Source: Luteimonas sp. S4-F44
GTDB taxonomy: Bacteria; Pseudomonadota; Gammaproteobacteria; Xanthomonadales; Xanthomonadaceae
NCBI RefSeq assembly: GCF_022637415.1
Contig: NZ_CP093340.1
Span: 1,736,001-1,800,000, forward strand
DNA length: 64,000 nucleotides
Direction of reading: 5' to 3'
Each line of letters opens with the position of its first letter. Position 1 is the stretch's first letter. Positions 44,905 through 54,916 of this stretch are shown here, piece after piece. Position numbers and translations under genes: made by a program. The notes under the pieces are model-generated. The model was not told where the DNA came from, made no database searches, and saw only the letters and a list, made by a program, of their open reading frames with translations.

Positions 44905-47649
44905 ATGGATGCCGGCGTCATCTCGAGTCTTCTCGATCACCCGCTGTCCGACGGGTTGTTGCTGCTCGACCGCGGCGGGCGCTGCCTGGTCGCCAACCCG
45001 GCTGCCCGGCGGCGGGGTCTGGACCGTCTGGTGGAACTGCACGCGCCGTCCCTGTCACTGCTCTATGCGCGATTGCTCGACGGCGAGCACGCGATCGCCT
45101 GCGAACTGCCGGGACCCGACGCCCCGCTGTACGGCCGGCTGCGCGCGATATCGGTGGACGGCGCCGGGCCGATCGCGTTCTCGCTGAGCGTGAGCCTGTC
45201 GGAGGATGTCGAAGACTGGCTGGAGGCGGCCGAGGCGGGCGGGCACGCGCTGTGGCTCTGGGACGTGCGCCACGACCAGTTGCGCGGCTCCGGGACCTGG
45301 CATGCGCTCGTCGGTCATCGCGATGGCGCGCCGCTGTCGTTCGAGGAGATGAGCCGCCGCGTGCATCCTGAAGACCGCGGGCGGATGCGCGAGACGATCG
45401 GTGCGTATCTGGCCGGGCGCGAATCGGCCTATCTGTGCGAGTACCGCTGCCTGCAGCCCGCCGCCGGCTGGCGCTGGGTGCGCGACAGCGGCCGCATCAT
45501 CGCCCGCGACGCCCAGCGCGTGCCGCTGAAGATGGCCGGCACGCTGACCGTCATCGACGACCAGAAGCGGCTGGAGCAACGCCTGCGCGAGCAGCGGCGC
45601 CTGGTCGAGGACACCCAGCGCCTGGCCGGCATGTCGAGCTGGAGTTGGGCCCCGGCCTCGGGCCTGGTGCACAGCGCGCCCGAGCTGCGGCAGTTGTTGG
45701 GCGTGGGCGAGGGCGGTTCGTTGCGCGTGTGGCTGCGGCGGATCCCGCGCGTGCAGTTCCCAGCGCTGCGCACCAGCTGGCGCTGCCTGCGCGAATGCGC
45801 CAAGCCCGCGCATTTCGACCTCGTGGTCGACAGCGTCGCCGGCCCGGCGCACCTGCAGATCTGGGCCTCGCCCAGCGGCGACGAACACGAGAGCGGATTG
45901 CCGGCGCGGGTGCTGGCACAGGTCCAGGACGTCACCCGGCAACGGTATGCCGACGCCGAGGCGCACCGGCGCGGCGACTTGCTGCGACGCGTCGCCGAGC
46001 TCGGCCGCATCGGCGGCTGCGAAGTCGACGCCGCCACCCGTCGTCTGCACTGGACCGGCGAATGCGCCGGCCTGCACGGCCGCGAGGAAGAATCGCTGGC
46101 GCTCGACGAACTGCTGCGCCACTACACCACCGAATCGCGCGAGATCCTGCAGGTGGCGATGAGCCGCACTGCGGGCGGCGCGCCCACCCAGACCATCGAG
46201 CTGTGCTTCTATCGGCCCGACGGCGCGCAGGTCTGGACCCAGGCGGTGGTCGACTACGAGTCGGGGGACGGCCGACCGGCGCGCTGGCTGGTGCTGTTCC
46301 GCGACATCTCCCGCGAGCGCGCGGCCAGCGAACGCATCGAGCGTCTGGCGCATTTCGACGCGCTGACCGGCCTGCCCAACCGCACCCGGTTGCGCCAGGA
46401 CATCGAGGCGGCGCTGGTCGCCAACGCGGGCGCCTACCAGGCGCTGTTGCTGCTCGATGTCGCCGGCTTCGGCGGCATCAACGAGGCGCACGGCCATGCG
46501 GCCGGCGACGTCGTACTCAAGGCCATCGCCACCCGGCTTCACATGCTGGTCGACGCCGGCGACCTGTTCGGGCGTGTGGGTGCCGACGAGTTCGTGGTGC
46601 TGCTGCAGCAGGGCGAAAGCCGTCACGATGTCGCCAGCAGTGCGCAGCGGATCGTCGCCGGGCTCTCGGATCCGGTGCCGGTCGGCGGCGAGATCTTGCG
46701 CTTCGGCATCAGTGCCGGCATCGCCGTGCGGCCTGCGGGTGTGGGCTTCGACGAACTGCTGCGTGCCGCCGGTGTCGCGTTGCATGGTGCGCGCCAAGGC
46801 GGACGCAATCGGGTCGAGTTCTATAGCCCCGACGCCTGGCGGCTCGCCCGGCGGCGGCTGGATGTCGAGCACGCGCTGCGCGGTGCGCTCGAGCACGAGG
46901 AATTCACGCTCGCCTACCAGCCGCTGGTCGATATCGCGCGCCGCAGTGTCTCGGGCGTCGAGGCGCTGCTGCGCTGGCAGCACCCGGAGCTCGGGGTCTG
47001 CCCGCCGGACGAGTTCATCGGCATCGCCGAGGCAACCGGCGACATCGCCGCGATCGGCGATTGGGTGCTGCGCGAGGCCTGTCGCCAAGCGGCTGCGTGG
47101 GAGGCGGCCGGCATTGCGTTCGGCCGCATGTCGATCAATGTCTCGGCCGTGCAACTGCGCGATACCGCATTCGCCAGCCGGGTGCTCGCCGCTTGCGCCG
47201 AGGCGGGCTGGCCGCCGGCCCGACTGGAACTCGAATTGACCGAATCGGCGCTGTTGCACGACACCGAGGCCTTGCGGGCCTGCTTCGACATGTTGGTGGG
47301 CGCCGGTGTGGCGCTGGCCATCGACGACTTCGGGACCGGGTTCTCGAGTCTGAGCTATCTGAGCCGCTTCCCGGTGGGGCGGCTCAAGATCGACCGCAGC
47401 TTCATCTCCGAACTCGGAGGTTCGCGGCGTGCGGTCGAGGTCGCCCGCGCGATCATCCATCTGGGCAAGGCGCTGCGCATGCAGGTGCTGGCCGAGGGCG
47501 TGGAGTCGATGGAGGACGAGCGCCTGTTGCTCGAGTATGGCTGCGACGAGGTCCAGGGGTACCTGTACTCGCGCCCGCTGCCGCCGCGCGAGATGGCGCG
47601 CTGGCTGCTCGCGCATCACCAGGCCGTCGACGGCGCCACAGCGCGCTGA
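44905..47649 (+). CDS. PAS-GGDEF-EAL protein, probable c-di-GMP phosphodiesterase
   Basis: 914 residues, cytoplasmic. Three or four PAS-type repeats fill residues 1-480 (for example ALWLWDVRHDQLRGSGTWHALVG and a third near 370). The GGDEF domain (about 490-650) has GADEF near residue 560, a variant often linked to lost synthase activity. The EAL domain (about 670-905) keeps every key motif: EALLRW, INVSAVQL, LELTES, IDDFGTGFSSL, LKIDRSF and LAEGVES. Net c-di-GMP breakdown is expected. The predicted sigma-28 promoter places it with the late flagellar genes, like PdeH (YhjH) in Escherichia coli. Confidence 0.9.
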   Translation: MDAGVISSLLDHPLSDGLLLLDRGGRCLVANPAARRRGLDRLVELHAPSLSLLYARLLDGEHAIACELPGPDAPLYGRLRAISVDGAGPIAFSLSVSLSEDVEDWLEAAEAGGHALWLWDVRHDQLRGSGTWHALVGHRDGAPLSFEEMSRRVHPEDRGRMRETIGAYLAGRESAYLCEYRCLQPAAGWRWVRDSGRIIARDAQRVPLKMAGTLTVIDDQKRLEQRLREQRRLVEDTQRLAGMSSWSWAPASGLVHSAPELRQLLGVGEGGSLRVWLRRIPRVQFPALRTSWRCLRECAKPAHFDLVVDSVAGPAHLQIWASPSGDEHESGLPARVLAQVQDVTRQRYADAEAHRRGDLLRRVAELGRIGGCEVDAATRRLHWTGECAGLHGREEESLALDELLRHYTTESREILQVAMSRTAGGAPTQTIELCFYRPDGAQVWTQAVVDYESGDGRPARWLVLFRDISRERAASERIERLAHFDALTGLPNRTRLRQDIEAALVANAGAYQALLLLDVAGFGGINEAHGHAAGDVVLKAIATRLHMLVDAGDLFGRVGADEFVVLLQQGESRHDVASSAQRIVAGLSDPVPVGGEILRFGISAGIAVRPAGVGFDELLRAAGVALHGARQGGRNRVEFYSPDAWRLARRRLDVEHALRGALEHEEFTLAYQPLVDIARRSVSGVEALLRWQHPELGVCPPDEFIGIAEATGDIAAIGDWVLREACRQAAAWEAAGIAFGRMSINVSAVQLRDTAFASRVLAACAEAGWPPARLELELTESALLHDTEALRACFDMLVGAGVALAIDDFGTGFSSLSYLSRFPVGRLKIDRSFISELGGSRRAVEVARAIIHLGKALRMQVLAEGVESMEDERLLLEYGCDEVQGYLYSRPLPPREMARWLLAHHQAVDGATAR

Positions 47650-47668
47650 CCCAGCCGCCGGGCGCGCG

Positions 47669-47725
47669 AAAACCGGGGTCAGAGTGCAATTTCGACTCGC
47701 AAAATTGCACTCTGACCCCGGTTTT
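47669..47725. repeat. Dispersed palindromic repeat, copy 2 (REP-like)
   Basis: Perfect 24-bp arms (47669-47692 and 47702-47725, core CCGGGGTCAGAGTGCAAT) with a 9-nt loop, 20 bp after the PAS-GGDEF-EAL stop. Flanking A4 and T4 make it resemble a two-way terminator for this gene and the convergent one. The following 180 bp hold nothing recognisable. Confidence 0.92.
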
Positions 47726-47907
47726 GCAAGGCGTCGTGTCGAGAACGAGACAGGCACGCCATCGGCGAGAAGCGATCCGGCGTGCGGGCGAGGGCGCGTC
47801 ACTGGCGCGGCGTGTCGACCTTCGAGTTTGGATGCCGACACACGGAATGCGTCCGCGAGAGAACCGCCACTCGGCGGCGCGCCCATCCGCGTCGCGCAGC
47901 GCGGCGC

Positions 47908-48162
47908 TCAGTAGCCGGCGGCCAGGTCCCAGGCGATGCTGGCCTCGACCGGGTCGGGCGCAGGGGGGTGTGCTGGCGACTGGGGGGCGCGGTCGAGCAG
48001 ATCGCGCAGTTCTTCGTGCGCAGCGGCTTCCAGCCGCTGCAGCAGGTCGGCCGGGATCCGGCTGACGGTGGCATCGGCCGGTGCGCTCGGGCGCGGCAGC
48101 ACGCAGGCCCCGGTCGTCGCCGGGGCCTGCGGAGGTGCGCTGTTGGCCGAGCGCCGTTCCAA
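47908..48162 (-). CDS. Small hypothetical protein downstream of the chemoreceptor
   Basis: About 84 residues if it starts at TTG 48162, one base after the chemoreceptor stop; an ATG at 48207 would overlap that gene by 44 bp. The N-terminal half is Ala/Pro-rich; the C-terminal half has one helix (SRIPADLLQRLEAAAHEELRDLLDR). No family recognised. Tight spacing to the receptor gene argues for a real gene; lack of a clear ribosome site argues against. Confidence 0.4.
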   Translation of the reverse strand: MERRSANSAPPQAPATTGACVLPRPSAPADATVSRIPADLLQRLEAAAHEELRDLLDRAPQSPAHPPAPDPVEASIAWDLAAGY

Positions 48163-48163
48163 C

Positions 48164-49357
48164 TCAGAACAGCTCGACGGTTCCTGCGCCCATGCTCTCC
48201 TGCGCAACCGGCTTGTGCGGCGGCTTTTCCCAGGTCGAGCGTGATTCGCGCAGGCGCTGTCCGATCCGTTGCAGCGCCCGCATCATTTCCTCGTCGAGTG
48301 CGCCGCCGTTGCGATGCAGGATCTCCTGCAGATCGATCGCTTCGCGGTTGATCGCGCTCAGCCGCTCGAGGTGGGCGTGGACGCCACCCAGGGCCTGGGT
48401 CGCGATGTCCTCGAACTGCAAGGCCCGCACGGCGTCGCCGACGCTCGAATCGATCGCGCGGCCGCATTCGGAGATCTCGCGCATGCCGTCGCCGAGCGAA
48501 CGGTTGATCGCGGCCACCTGGGTCAGCATGCCTGCCGCCTCGGCGCGCGCGTCGCGCGAGCGGTCCAGGTCGCGCGAGGCCATGTTGGAGACCGTGTCGC
48601 GGACCTTGGCGATGGACTCCTTCGACGAATGCGCCAGCTTGCGGATCTGTTCGTTGAACGCGGTCGAGCGTTCGGACAGGTTGCGCACCTCGTCGGCGAC
48701 CACCGCAAAGCCCCGGCCAGCCTCACCGGCGCGGGCGGCTTCGATCGCGGCGTTGAGCGCGAGCAAGTTGGTCTGGTCGGCAATCGACTTGACGTCCTCG
48801 AGTAGCGCAAAGATGCCGTCCAGGTGCCCGGCCATCTCGTCGATGTGCGACACGGTGGTCACGCTCTGGCCGCTGACCTGCTCCAGCGCCTCGACCAACT
48901 GCTCCATGCGCTGGCTGGCATGCTGGGCGAAGCGGGCGACATCGGCCCCGCCCATGCCGTCCTGGTCACCGGTGTGGTCGAGCAGCCGTCCCATCGCCTG
49001 CGCCTGCTGACGGGACTTGCGGTTCATCGCGTCGAAGCTGCTGCCCAGGGCGCTGACCGCCTGCCGGATCAACTCGCGCGCCCGCTCGATCTCGACCCGC
49101 GAGCCCTCGATCTCCGCGCCGACGAACTGGCGCAGCTCGGTCAGCAAATGATCCTGCTCCTTGAGCACGCGCACCTGTTCGGGCGAGCGCCGGGTTTCGC
49201 GGCGCAGCAGCCAGAGGCCCACGGCCAGCCAGCTGGCGGTGAGGGTCAGCAGGATCGCCCATCGCGCAGGCGCCGCCCAACCGAGCGCGAACGCCAGCGG
49301 CAGGAGCAGGGTCAGCGACAACGGCGCGGCGAGGCGGATCAGGATGCGTGCGTACAT
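48164..49357 (-). CDS. Methyl-accepting chemotaxis protein with minimal sensor
   Basis: 397 residues. Two membrane spans lie at the N-terminus (about 9-27 and 31-50) with almost no periplasmic part, so it senses inside the membrane or cytoplasm. The signalling hairpin tip is intact ([43 protein letters not shown]). No HAMP domain is visible. A sigma-28 promoter 31-57 bp upstream puts it in the late flagellar class. Confidence 0.92.
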   Translation of the reverse strand: MYARILIRLAAPLSLTLLLPLAFALGWAAPARWAILLTLTASWLAVGLWLLRRETRRSPEQVRVLKEQDHLLTELRQFVGAEIEGSRVEIERARELIRQAVSALGSSFDAMNRKSRQQAQAMGRLLDHTGDQDGMGGADVARFAQHASQRMEQLVEALEQVSGQSVTTVSHIDEMAGHLDGIFALLEDVKSIADQTNLLALNAAIEAARAGEAGRGFAVVADEVRNLSERSTAFNEQIRKLAHSSKESIAKVRDTVSNMASRDLDRSRDARAEAAGMLTQVAAINRSLGDGMREISECGRAIDSSVGDAVRALQFEDIATQALGGVHAHLERLSAINREAIDLQEILHRNGGALDEEMMRALQRIGQRLRESRSTWEKPPHKPVAQESMGAGTVELF

Positions 49358-49387
49358 GGCGCTCTCAGGGAGGTTCTCACGCTCCCG

Positions 49388-49414
49388 GTATCGGCACCTG
49401 GCGCCCGGCCTTTA
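49388..49414 (-). promoter_or_regulatory. sigma-28 promoter of the chemoreceptor gene
   Basis: Minus strand TAAAGGCC-N11-GCCGATAC, strong match with exact spacing. It marks the outer edge of the flagellar regulon before hflD. Confidence 0.83.
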
Positions 49415-49461
49415 GCCGGCCCCTGACACCCGCATGCGCATCGGCGCCTGCGGTGCGGCGC

Positions 49462-50073
49462 TCAGGGCACGCGCCGTGCGATCGATTCGAGCATGCGGCT
49501 GCGAGAGAACAGCAGATCCCACTGGGAGCCGCCGAGCTGGCGCCACAGCACGGTCGCGCGCACCGCCGCCAGCAGCAGCGCGCGGATTTCGGCGACCACG
49601 CTGGCCTGGCCCAGGTAGTGCGGTGCGCCCTGGACCATGACCCGCGGCCGCAACTGGCTGATCGTGTCGGCGTACAGCGCGCCCAGCGCGTGCAGCACGT
49701 CGGGATGGGCGGCGCCCAGCGACGCGGCCTGCGGCGCGATCCGGCGCAGGCCGGCGCTCACCGCGTCGATGACGTCGGGCTCGGCCGAGAACCGCCGTTC
49801 GAGCCGCATCACCGACATCGCGAGCTTCGGCACGCCCTCGTCGTGGGGCTGGCGGGTGAGGATGTCGCGCAGCAGGCGCAGCCCGGGCTGCAGCCGCGGC
49901 ACGCCGCCGTAGACATCGGCCACCGAATCGGCATCGATGCGGAAGACGCTGTCGATGACCGTCTGCGCCGCGTCGCCGCGCGACTGGCCGGACTCGGCGG
50001 TGGTGCGGACTTGCTGGAGGGCTTGGGCGAGCGCGGCGAGCGCGAGCACCCGATCGTCGAAGGAATCGCTCAT
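49462..50073 (-). CDS. hflD: High frequency lysogenization protein HflD homolog
   Basis: 203-residue helical protein ([21 protein letters not shown] ... [24 protein letters not shown] ... [21 protein letters not shown]). In gammaproteobacteria hflD follows mnmA, as here (4-bp overlap). HflD is a peripheral inner-membrane protein known from phage lambda CII control; its housekeeping role is unclear. Confidence 0.93.
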   Translation of the reverse strand: MSDSFDDRVLALAALAQALQQVRTTAESGQSRGDAAQTVIDSVFRIDADSVADVYGGVPRLQPGLRLLRDILTRQPHDEGVPKLAMSVMRLERRFSAEPDVIDAVSAGLRRIAPQAASLGAAHPDVLHALGALYADTISQLRPRVMVQGAPHYLGQASVVAEIRALLLAAVRATVLWRQLGGSQWDLLFSRSRMLESIARRVP

Positions 50074-51233
50074 CGGACAAGTCTAGCGTCTGCGGCGCGA
50101 TCCGGCCCGCTTGCTGCGGCCTCGGCGGCGCTCGTCGGTGCGTCGGTCGCCTCGATGACCGCGCCCCCCAGGCAGCGCTCGCCGTCGTAGAGCACCAGCG
50201 ACTGGCCGGGTGTGACCGCGCGTTGCGGCTGCGCAAAGCGCACCGATAAGGTGCCGTCGTCGCGCACCTCGACCTCGCAGGCTTCGTCGGGCTGGCGGTA
50301 GCGGGTCTGCGCGCTGGCCACGAAGCGGTCGGCCGGTGGCGCGCCCGCGATCCAGTGCGCCTGCGCAGTCAAGGTGGTCTGCGACATCAGCCAGGGGCTG
50401 TCACGCTGCTGGTCGACCACCAGCACGTTGTCGTGGACGCGTTTGTCGACGACGTACCAGGGCGCGGCGGCGAAGCCGCGCACGCCGCCCAGTTGCAGGC
50501 CCTCGCGCTGGCCGAGGGTGAAGAAGAACACCCCCGGATGCCGGCCGACCACGCGCCCGTCGGGCGTCTGGATCTCGCCCTCGCGGGCAGGCACGTAGCG
50601 CGCGAGAAAACTGCGGAAGTCGCGTTCGCCGATGAAGCAGATGCCGGTCGAGTCCTTCTTCTCGGCGGTCGCCAGGCCATGGGCACGGGCGATCTCGCGG
50701 ACCTGCGACTTGGGCAGGTCGCCAAGCGGGAACAGCGTCGCGGCCAATTGCGCCTGGCCCAATTGGTGCAGGAAGTAGGTTTGGTCCTTGCTGCGGTCAT
50801 GGGCGCGCAGTAATTGCCAGCCGGTGCCGTCGTGTCCCACGCGGGCGTAGTGGCCGGTCGCGATTCGGCTCGCGCCCAGCGCGTGCGCCGCATCGAGGAA
50901 ATGCCGGAACTTGATCTCGCGGTTGCACAGCACGTCGGGGTTGGGCGTGCGTCCGGCCGCGTACTCGGCGATGAAGTGGGCGAACACACCGTCCCAATAT
51001 TCGCGCGAAAAGTCGCGGAAATGGATCGGCAGACCGAGACGGCCCGCTACGGCGACCGCATCGCGGCGATCGTCCTCGGCGCGGCAACCGCCGCTGCCGT
51101 CCTGGGTGTCGTCGTCGGCCCAGTTCTGCATGAACAGACCGGCCACCGGGGTGCCCGCATCGCGCAGCAGCAGCGCGGCGACCGATGAATCGACCCCGCC
51201 CGACAGGCCGACGACAACCTCCGGCGCGCTCAT
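50070..51233 (-). CDS. mnmA: tRNA-specific 2-thiouridylase MnmA
   Basis: 387 residues. PP-loop [17 protein letters not shown] is at the N-terminus; catalytic Cys residues sit in [12 protein letters not shown] and [12 protein letters not shown]. It adds sulfur to U34 of Glu, Gln and Lys tRNAs. ATG at 51233 overlaps the Nudix stop by 4 bp; the frame extending to 51356 is not conserved. Confidence 0.97.
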   Translation of the reverse strand: MSAPEVVVGLSGGVDSSVAALLLRDAGTPVAGLFMQNWADDDTQDGSGGCRAEDDRRDAVAVAGRLGLPIHFRDFSREYWDGVFAHFIAEYAAGRTPNPDVLCNREIKFRHFLDAAHALGASRIATGHYARVGHDGTGWQLLRAHDRSKDQTYFLHQLGQAQLAATLFPLGDLPKSQVREIARAHGLATAEKKDSTGICFIGERDFRSFLARYVPAREGEIQTPDGRVVGRHPGVFFFTLGQREGLQLGGVRGFAAAPWYVVDKRVHDNVLVVDQQRDSPWLMSQTTLTAQAHWIAGAPPADRFVASAQTRYRQPDEACEVEVRDDGTLSVRFAQPQRAVTPGQSLVLYDGERCLGGAVIEATDAPTSAAEAAASGPDRAADARLVR

Positions 51234-51700
51234 CGCAGCTGGCGCAGCAGCGACAGCGGCTGACGCTGTCCGGCCAGACAGTCGGCGACGACCTGCCAGA
51301 CCAGCGGGCTGCGGTGACGTGCGGCCTCGGCGCGCAGGGCCTCGGGCGTGAGCCACAGCGCCTGGACGATGCCGTCATCGAGCACGCGATCCGGGTCGTG
51401 CGCCAGCGGTCGGGCAACCACGGCCACGCGGATAAAGTGGCGGCCATCGGCCTCGCCGGGGCGCGGTGGGGATTTCCACTGGTACAGGCCGATCAGCGCA
51501 GTCGGCTCGACGGTCCAGCCCGACTCCTCGAGCGTCTCGCGCACCGCCGCATCGACCAGCGCCTCGTCGGGCTCGAGATGGCCCGCCGGCTGGTTGAGCA
51601 CCAGGCGTCCGTCGACCCGCTCCTCCACGCACAGCACCCGGCCGGCATCGAACACGACGCTGGCCACGGTGACATCAGGCTGCCAGAAGCGCCCGCTCAC
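51230..51700 (-). CDS. Nudix hydrolase (NudJ-like)
   Basis: 156 residues with an intact Nudix box, G-x5-E-x7-RE-x2-EE-x-G ([20 protein letters not shown]). The neighbour of mnmA in many gammaproteobacteria is NudJ, a phosphatase acting on thiamine and nucleoside di/triphosphates; substrate here is not shown. GTG at 51700 is chosen because GAGG lies 7 nt upstream and it begins the family start [13 protein letters not shown]. Confidence 0.88.
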   Translation of the reverse strand: MSGRFWQPDVTVASVVFDAGRVLCVEERVDGRLVLNQPAGHLEPDEALVDAAVRETLEESGWTVEPTALIGLYQWKSPPRPGEADGRHFIRVAVVARPLAHDPDRVLDDGIVQALWLTPEALRAEAARHRSPLVWQVVADCLAGQRQPLSLLRQLR

Positions 51701-51863
51701 CGAACCGCCTCGGCAACGGGTCGCGTCGCGGCCGCGCGCGGCCGGCAACTGGCCACGAGCCCGCCGGGCGCAACGCGCGCAGGGGCAGGGGAGGGGCAGG
51801 GAGGGAAGCGAAGGTGCATGGGAATCGGGTCGGGGGACTCGCGGCATTGTCCCCCCGGTGCTC

Positions 51864-51892
51864 CCGACGCGTCCATCGCCGGCGCTTATAAT
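51864..51892 (+). promoter_or_regulatory. sigma-70 promoter of clpS
   Basis: Perfect -10 TATAAT at 51887-51892; weak -35 CCGACG at 51864-51869 (17-bp gap). The -10 ends 6 bp before the clpS ATG, so transcription should start at or within a base of the start codon. Confidence 0.72.
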
Positions 51893-51898
51893 TGCGTC

Positions 51899-52219
51899 AT
51901 GAGCCGCAGACACCAGCACGAGCACGACCACGGCACCATCGTGGAGACCAGCAGGCCCGAAGTGGCGCCACCACCGCTGTACTCGGTGCTGCTGCTCAAT
52001 GACGACTACACGCCGATGGATTTCGTCGTCGAGATCCTGACCCGGTTCTTCGCGCTCGACATCGAGCGCGCCACCCAGGTCATGCTGCACGTCCATACTC
52101 GCGGTCGTGGCGTGTGCGGGGTCTACAGCCGCGAGGTCGCCGAGTCGAAGGTCGCACAGGTGAACGAATACGCAAGACTGAACCTTCACCCCTTGCTGTG
52201 CACGATGGAGAAGGCCTAA
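51899..52219 (+). CDS. clpS: ATP-dependent Clp protease adaptor ClpS
   Basis: 106 residues. A flexible N-terminus is followed by the ClpS core ([24 protein letters not shown] ... [21 protein letters not shown]). It delivers N-end-rule substrates to ClpAP. The ATG lies where transcription is predicted to begin, so the mRNA may be leaderless. It is followed by clpA after 90 bp. Confidence 0.96.
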   Translation: MSRRHQHEHDHGTIVETSRPEVAPPPLYSVLLLNDDYTPMDFVVEILTRFFALDIERATQVMLHVHTRGRGVCGVYSREVAESKVAQVNEYARLNLHPLLCTMEKA

Positions 52220-52309
52220 TAAGAGCCGGCTGACAGGACCGGGGCAGGGATGGAAAAGCCGGGTCCGGGCCCCCACTCAGGGTTGCAGTGATTCCGGAGG
52301 CCCCGCCCC

Positions 52310-54589
52310 ATGTTCAGCAAAGATCTCGAGTTCACGATCGGCCAGTGCTACAAGCGCGCCCGCGAGGCCCGCGACGAGTACATGACGGTCGAACACCTGC
52401 TGCTGGCCCTGCTCGAGAACCCATCGGCGGAGTCGGTGCTCAAGGCCACCGGTGCCGATTTCGGGCGCCTGCGCGGCGATTTGGAACAGGCCATCCTGAC
52501 GTCGGTGACCAAGCTCGCCGATGAGGACACCCGCGACACCCAGCCCACGCTGGGCTTTCAGCGGGTCCTGCAGCGCGCCGTTTATCACGTCCAATCCTCG
52601 GGCAAGAAGGAGGTCACCGGCGCCAACGTGCTGGTGGCGATCTTCGGCGAGAAGGACTCGCACGCGGTCTACTACCTCAACCAGCAGGACGTGACCCGGC
52701 TGGATGTCGTCAACTATCTGTCGCACGGCATCGCCAAGACCGGCGGCGAAGAGCCCGAGAGCGCGCACGAGGACGGCGTCGCGGGCACAGGCGGCGAGGG
52801 CGAGGCCAAGGGCGACGCCCTCGCCGAGTTCGCCAGCGACCTCAACGCCGCTGCGCGCGAGGGACGCATCGATCCGCTGGTGGGCCGGGCCGAGGAGGTC
52901 GAGCGCACGATCCAGGTACTGTGCCGCCGTCGCAAGAACAACCCGCTCTACGTCGGCGAAGCCGGCGTGGGCAAGACCGCGATCGCCGAAGGCCTGGCCA
53001 AGCGCATCGTCGACGGCGAGGTGCCCGAGGTGCTGAGCGAGGCGACGATCTATTCGCTCGACCTCGGCGCGCTGGTCGCCGGCACCAAGTATCGCGGCGA
53101 TTTCGAGAAGCGCCTGAAGGCGGTGCTTTCAGCGATCAAGAAGCACCCCGGTGCGATTCTGTTCATCGACGAGATCCACACCATCATCGGCGCCGGTTCG
53201 GCGTCGGGCGGCACGATGGACGCCTCGAACCTGATCAAGCCGGCGCTGTCGTCGGGCGATCTGCGCTGCATCGGCTCGACCACATTCCAGGAGTACCGCG
53301 GCATCTTCGAGAAGGACCGTGCGCTCGCCCGGCGCTTCCAGAAGATCGACATCGTCGAGCCGACGGTGGGAGAGGCCTATCAGATCCTGCTCGGCCTCAA
53401 GCCCAAGTACGAGGCCCACCACGACGTGACCTACGCCGACGACGCGTTGCAGGCGGCGGTCGACCTGTCGGTCAAGCACATCGCCGACCGGCTGCTGCCC
53501 GACAAGGCGATCGACGTGATCGACGAGGCCGGTGCGCGCCAGCGGCTACTGCCCGAAGGCGTGCGCAAGGCGCTGATCGATGTCGAGGAGGTCGAGACGA
53601 TCGTCGCCAAGATGGCGCGCATCCCGGCCAAGCAGGTCAGCGCGACCGACAAGGACGTGCTCGAGCACCTCGAGCGCAACCTGAAGATGGTGATCTTCGG
53701 CCAGGATCCGGCGATCGAGACGCTGACGTCTGCGATCAAGCTGGCTCGTTCGGGCCTGGGCGATCCCGACAAGCCGATCGGCAACTTCCTGTTCGCCGGT
53801 CCCACCGGCGTGGGCAAGACCGAGGTCACGCGGCAGCTGGCGCTGCAGCTGGGCATCGAGCTGGTGCGCTTCGACATGTCCGAGTACATGGAGGCGCATT
53901 CGATCAGCCGCTTGATCGGCGCGCCTCCGGGCTACGTCGGTTTCGACCAGGGCGGGCTGCTGACCGAGAAGATCGTCAAGACGCCGCACTGCGTGCTGCT
54001 GCTCGACGAGGTCGAGAAGGCGCATCCGGACATTTTCAATATCCTGCTTCAGGTCATGGACCGCGGCGTGCTGACCGACACCAACGGCCGCGAGGCGAAT
54101 TTCCGCAACGTGATCGTGGTGATGACGACCAATGCCGGCGCCACCCAGGCCTCGCGCCGGTCGATCGGCTTCACGCGCCAGGACCACAGCAGCGACGCGA
54201 TGGAAGTGATCCGCAAGAGCTTCTCGCCGGAGTTCCGCAACCGGCTCGACGCGATCGTGCAGTTCCAGTCGTTGGGCCTGGACCACATCCTGCGCGTGGT
54301 CGACAAGTTCATGATCGAGTTGGAGAGCCAGCTGCACGAGAAGGACGTCACGCTCAGTGCCACACCGGCTGCGCGCGACTGGCTGGCCCAGCACGGCTTC
54401 GATCCGCAGATGGGGGCACGGCCGATGTCGCGTGTGATCCAGGACAAGATCAAGCGCCGCCTCGCCGACGAGTTGCTGTTCGGCAAGCTGATGGGCGGTG
54501 GCCGCGTGGTGGTCGACGTCGAGGATGGCGAGCTGACGGTGCAGACCTTCGCCGAGCCCGAGCGCCTGCTCACCGCGACCGTGGAGTGA
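52310..54589 (+). CDS. clpA: ATP-dependent Clp protease ATPase subunit ClpA
   Basis: 759 residues. The N-domain (1-150) is followed by AAA+ D1 with P-loop GEAGVGKT (216-223) and D2 with GPTGVGKT near 497-504; the ClpP-binding loop region lies in D2. ClpA unfolds substrates for ClpP; ClpS redirects it to N-degron proteins. aat nearby makes such degrons. Confidence 0.97.
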   Translation: MFSKDLEFTIGQCYKRAREARDEYMTVEHLLLALLENPSAESVLKATGADFGRLRGDLEQAILTSVTKLADEDTRDTQPTLGFQRVLQRAVYHVQSSGKKEVTGANVLVAIFGEKDSHAVYYLNQQDVTRLDVVNYLSHGIAKTGGEEPESAHEDGVAGTGGEGEAKGDALAEFASDLNAAAREGRIDPLVGRAEEVERTIQVLCRRRKNNPLYVGEAGVGKTAIAEGLAKRIVDGEVPEVLSEATIYSLDLGALVAGTKYRGDFEKRLKAVLSAIKKHPGAILFIDEIHTIIGAGSASGGTMDASNLIKPALSSGDLRCIGSTTFQEYRGIFEKDRALARRFQKIDIVEPTVGEAYQILLGLKPKYEAHHDVTYADDALQAAVDLSVKHIADRLLPDKAIDVIDEAGARQRLLPEGVRKALIDVEEVETIVAKMARIPAKQVSATDKDVLEHLERNLKMVIFGQDPAIETLTSAIKLARSGLGDPDKPIGNFLFAGPTGVGKTEVTRQLALQLGIELVRFDMSEYMEAHSISRLIGAPPGYVGFDQGGLLTEKIVKTPHCVLLLDEVEKAHPDIFNILLQVMDRGVLTDTNGREANFRNVIVVMTTNAGATQASRRSIGFTRQDHSSDAMEVIRKSFSPEFRNRLDAIVQFQSLGLDHILRVVDKFMIELESQLHEKDVTLSATPAARDWLAQHGFDPQMGARPMSRVIQDKIKRRLADELLFGKLMGGGRVVVDVEDGELTVQTFAEPERLLTATVE

Positions 54590-54630
54590 TGGGCGCGTCG
54601 TCCCCGGTTCGCCGGTGGCGCGCGCAACGC

Positions 54631-54657
54631 GAAAAGGCAGCCGTTGGCTGCCTTTTC
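54631..54657. terminator. Bidirectional terminator between clpA and infA
   Basis: Perfect 12-bp stem with a 3-nt loop (left arm GAAAAGGCAGCC), giving a T4 run on both strands. It serves the convergent genes clpA (plus) and infA (minus). Confidence 0.88.
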
Positions 54658-54697
54658 GTCGTCCAGCGACAGAGCGCGTCGCTTGGGAGCGTGTCGC

Positions 54698-54916
54698 TTA
54701 CTTCATGCGGTAGGTGATGCGACCCTTGGTGAGGTCGTAGGGCGTCATCTCGACCTTGACCCGGTCGCCGGTCAAGATGCGGATGTAGTTCTTGCGCATG
54801 CGTCCGGAGATATGCGCAATGATTTCGTGGCCGTTCTCAAGCTTGACGCGGAACATGGTGTTCGGGAGCGTCTCGGAGACTGAGCCTTCGAATTCGATGA
54901 CGTCGTCTTTCGCCAT
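54698..54916 (-). CDS. infA: Translation initiation factor IF-1
   Basis: 72 residues, one S1-type OB fold ([22 protein letters not shown] ... [33 protein letters not shown]). Universal, binds the 30S A site. ATG at 54916 is the family start; the longer frame to 55090 is upstream DNA. Confidence 0.98.
   Translation of the reverse strand: MAKDDVIEFEGSVSETLPNTMFRVKLENGHEIIAHISGRMRKNYIRILTGDRVKVEMTPYDLTKGRITYRMK

Noticed and set aside
45055..47886. 943-residue minus-strand open frame opposite the PAS-GGDEF-EAL gene
   Set aside because: No conserved motif and wholly antisense to a gene with clear PAS, GGDEF and EAL motifs.
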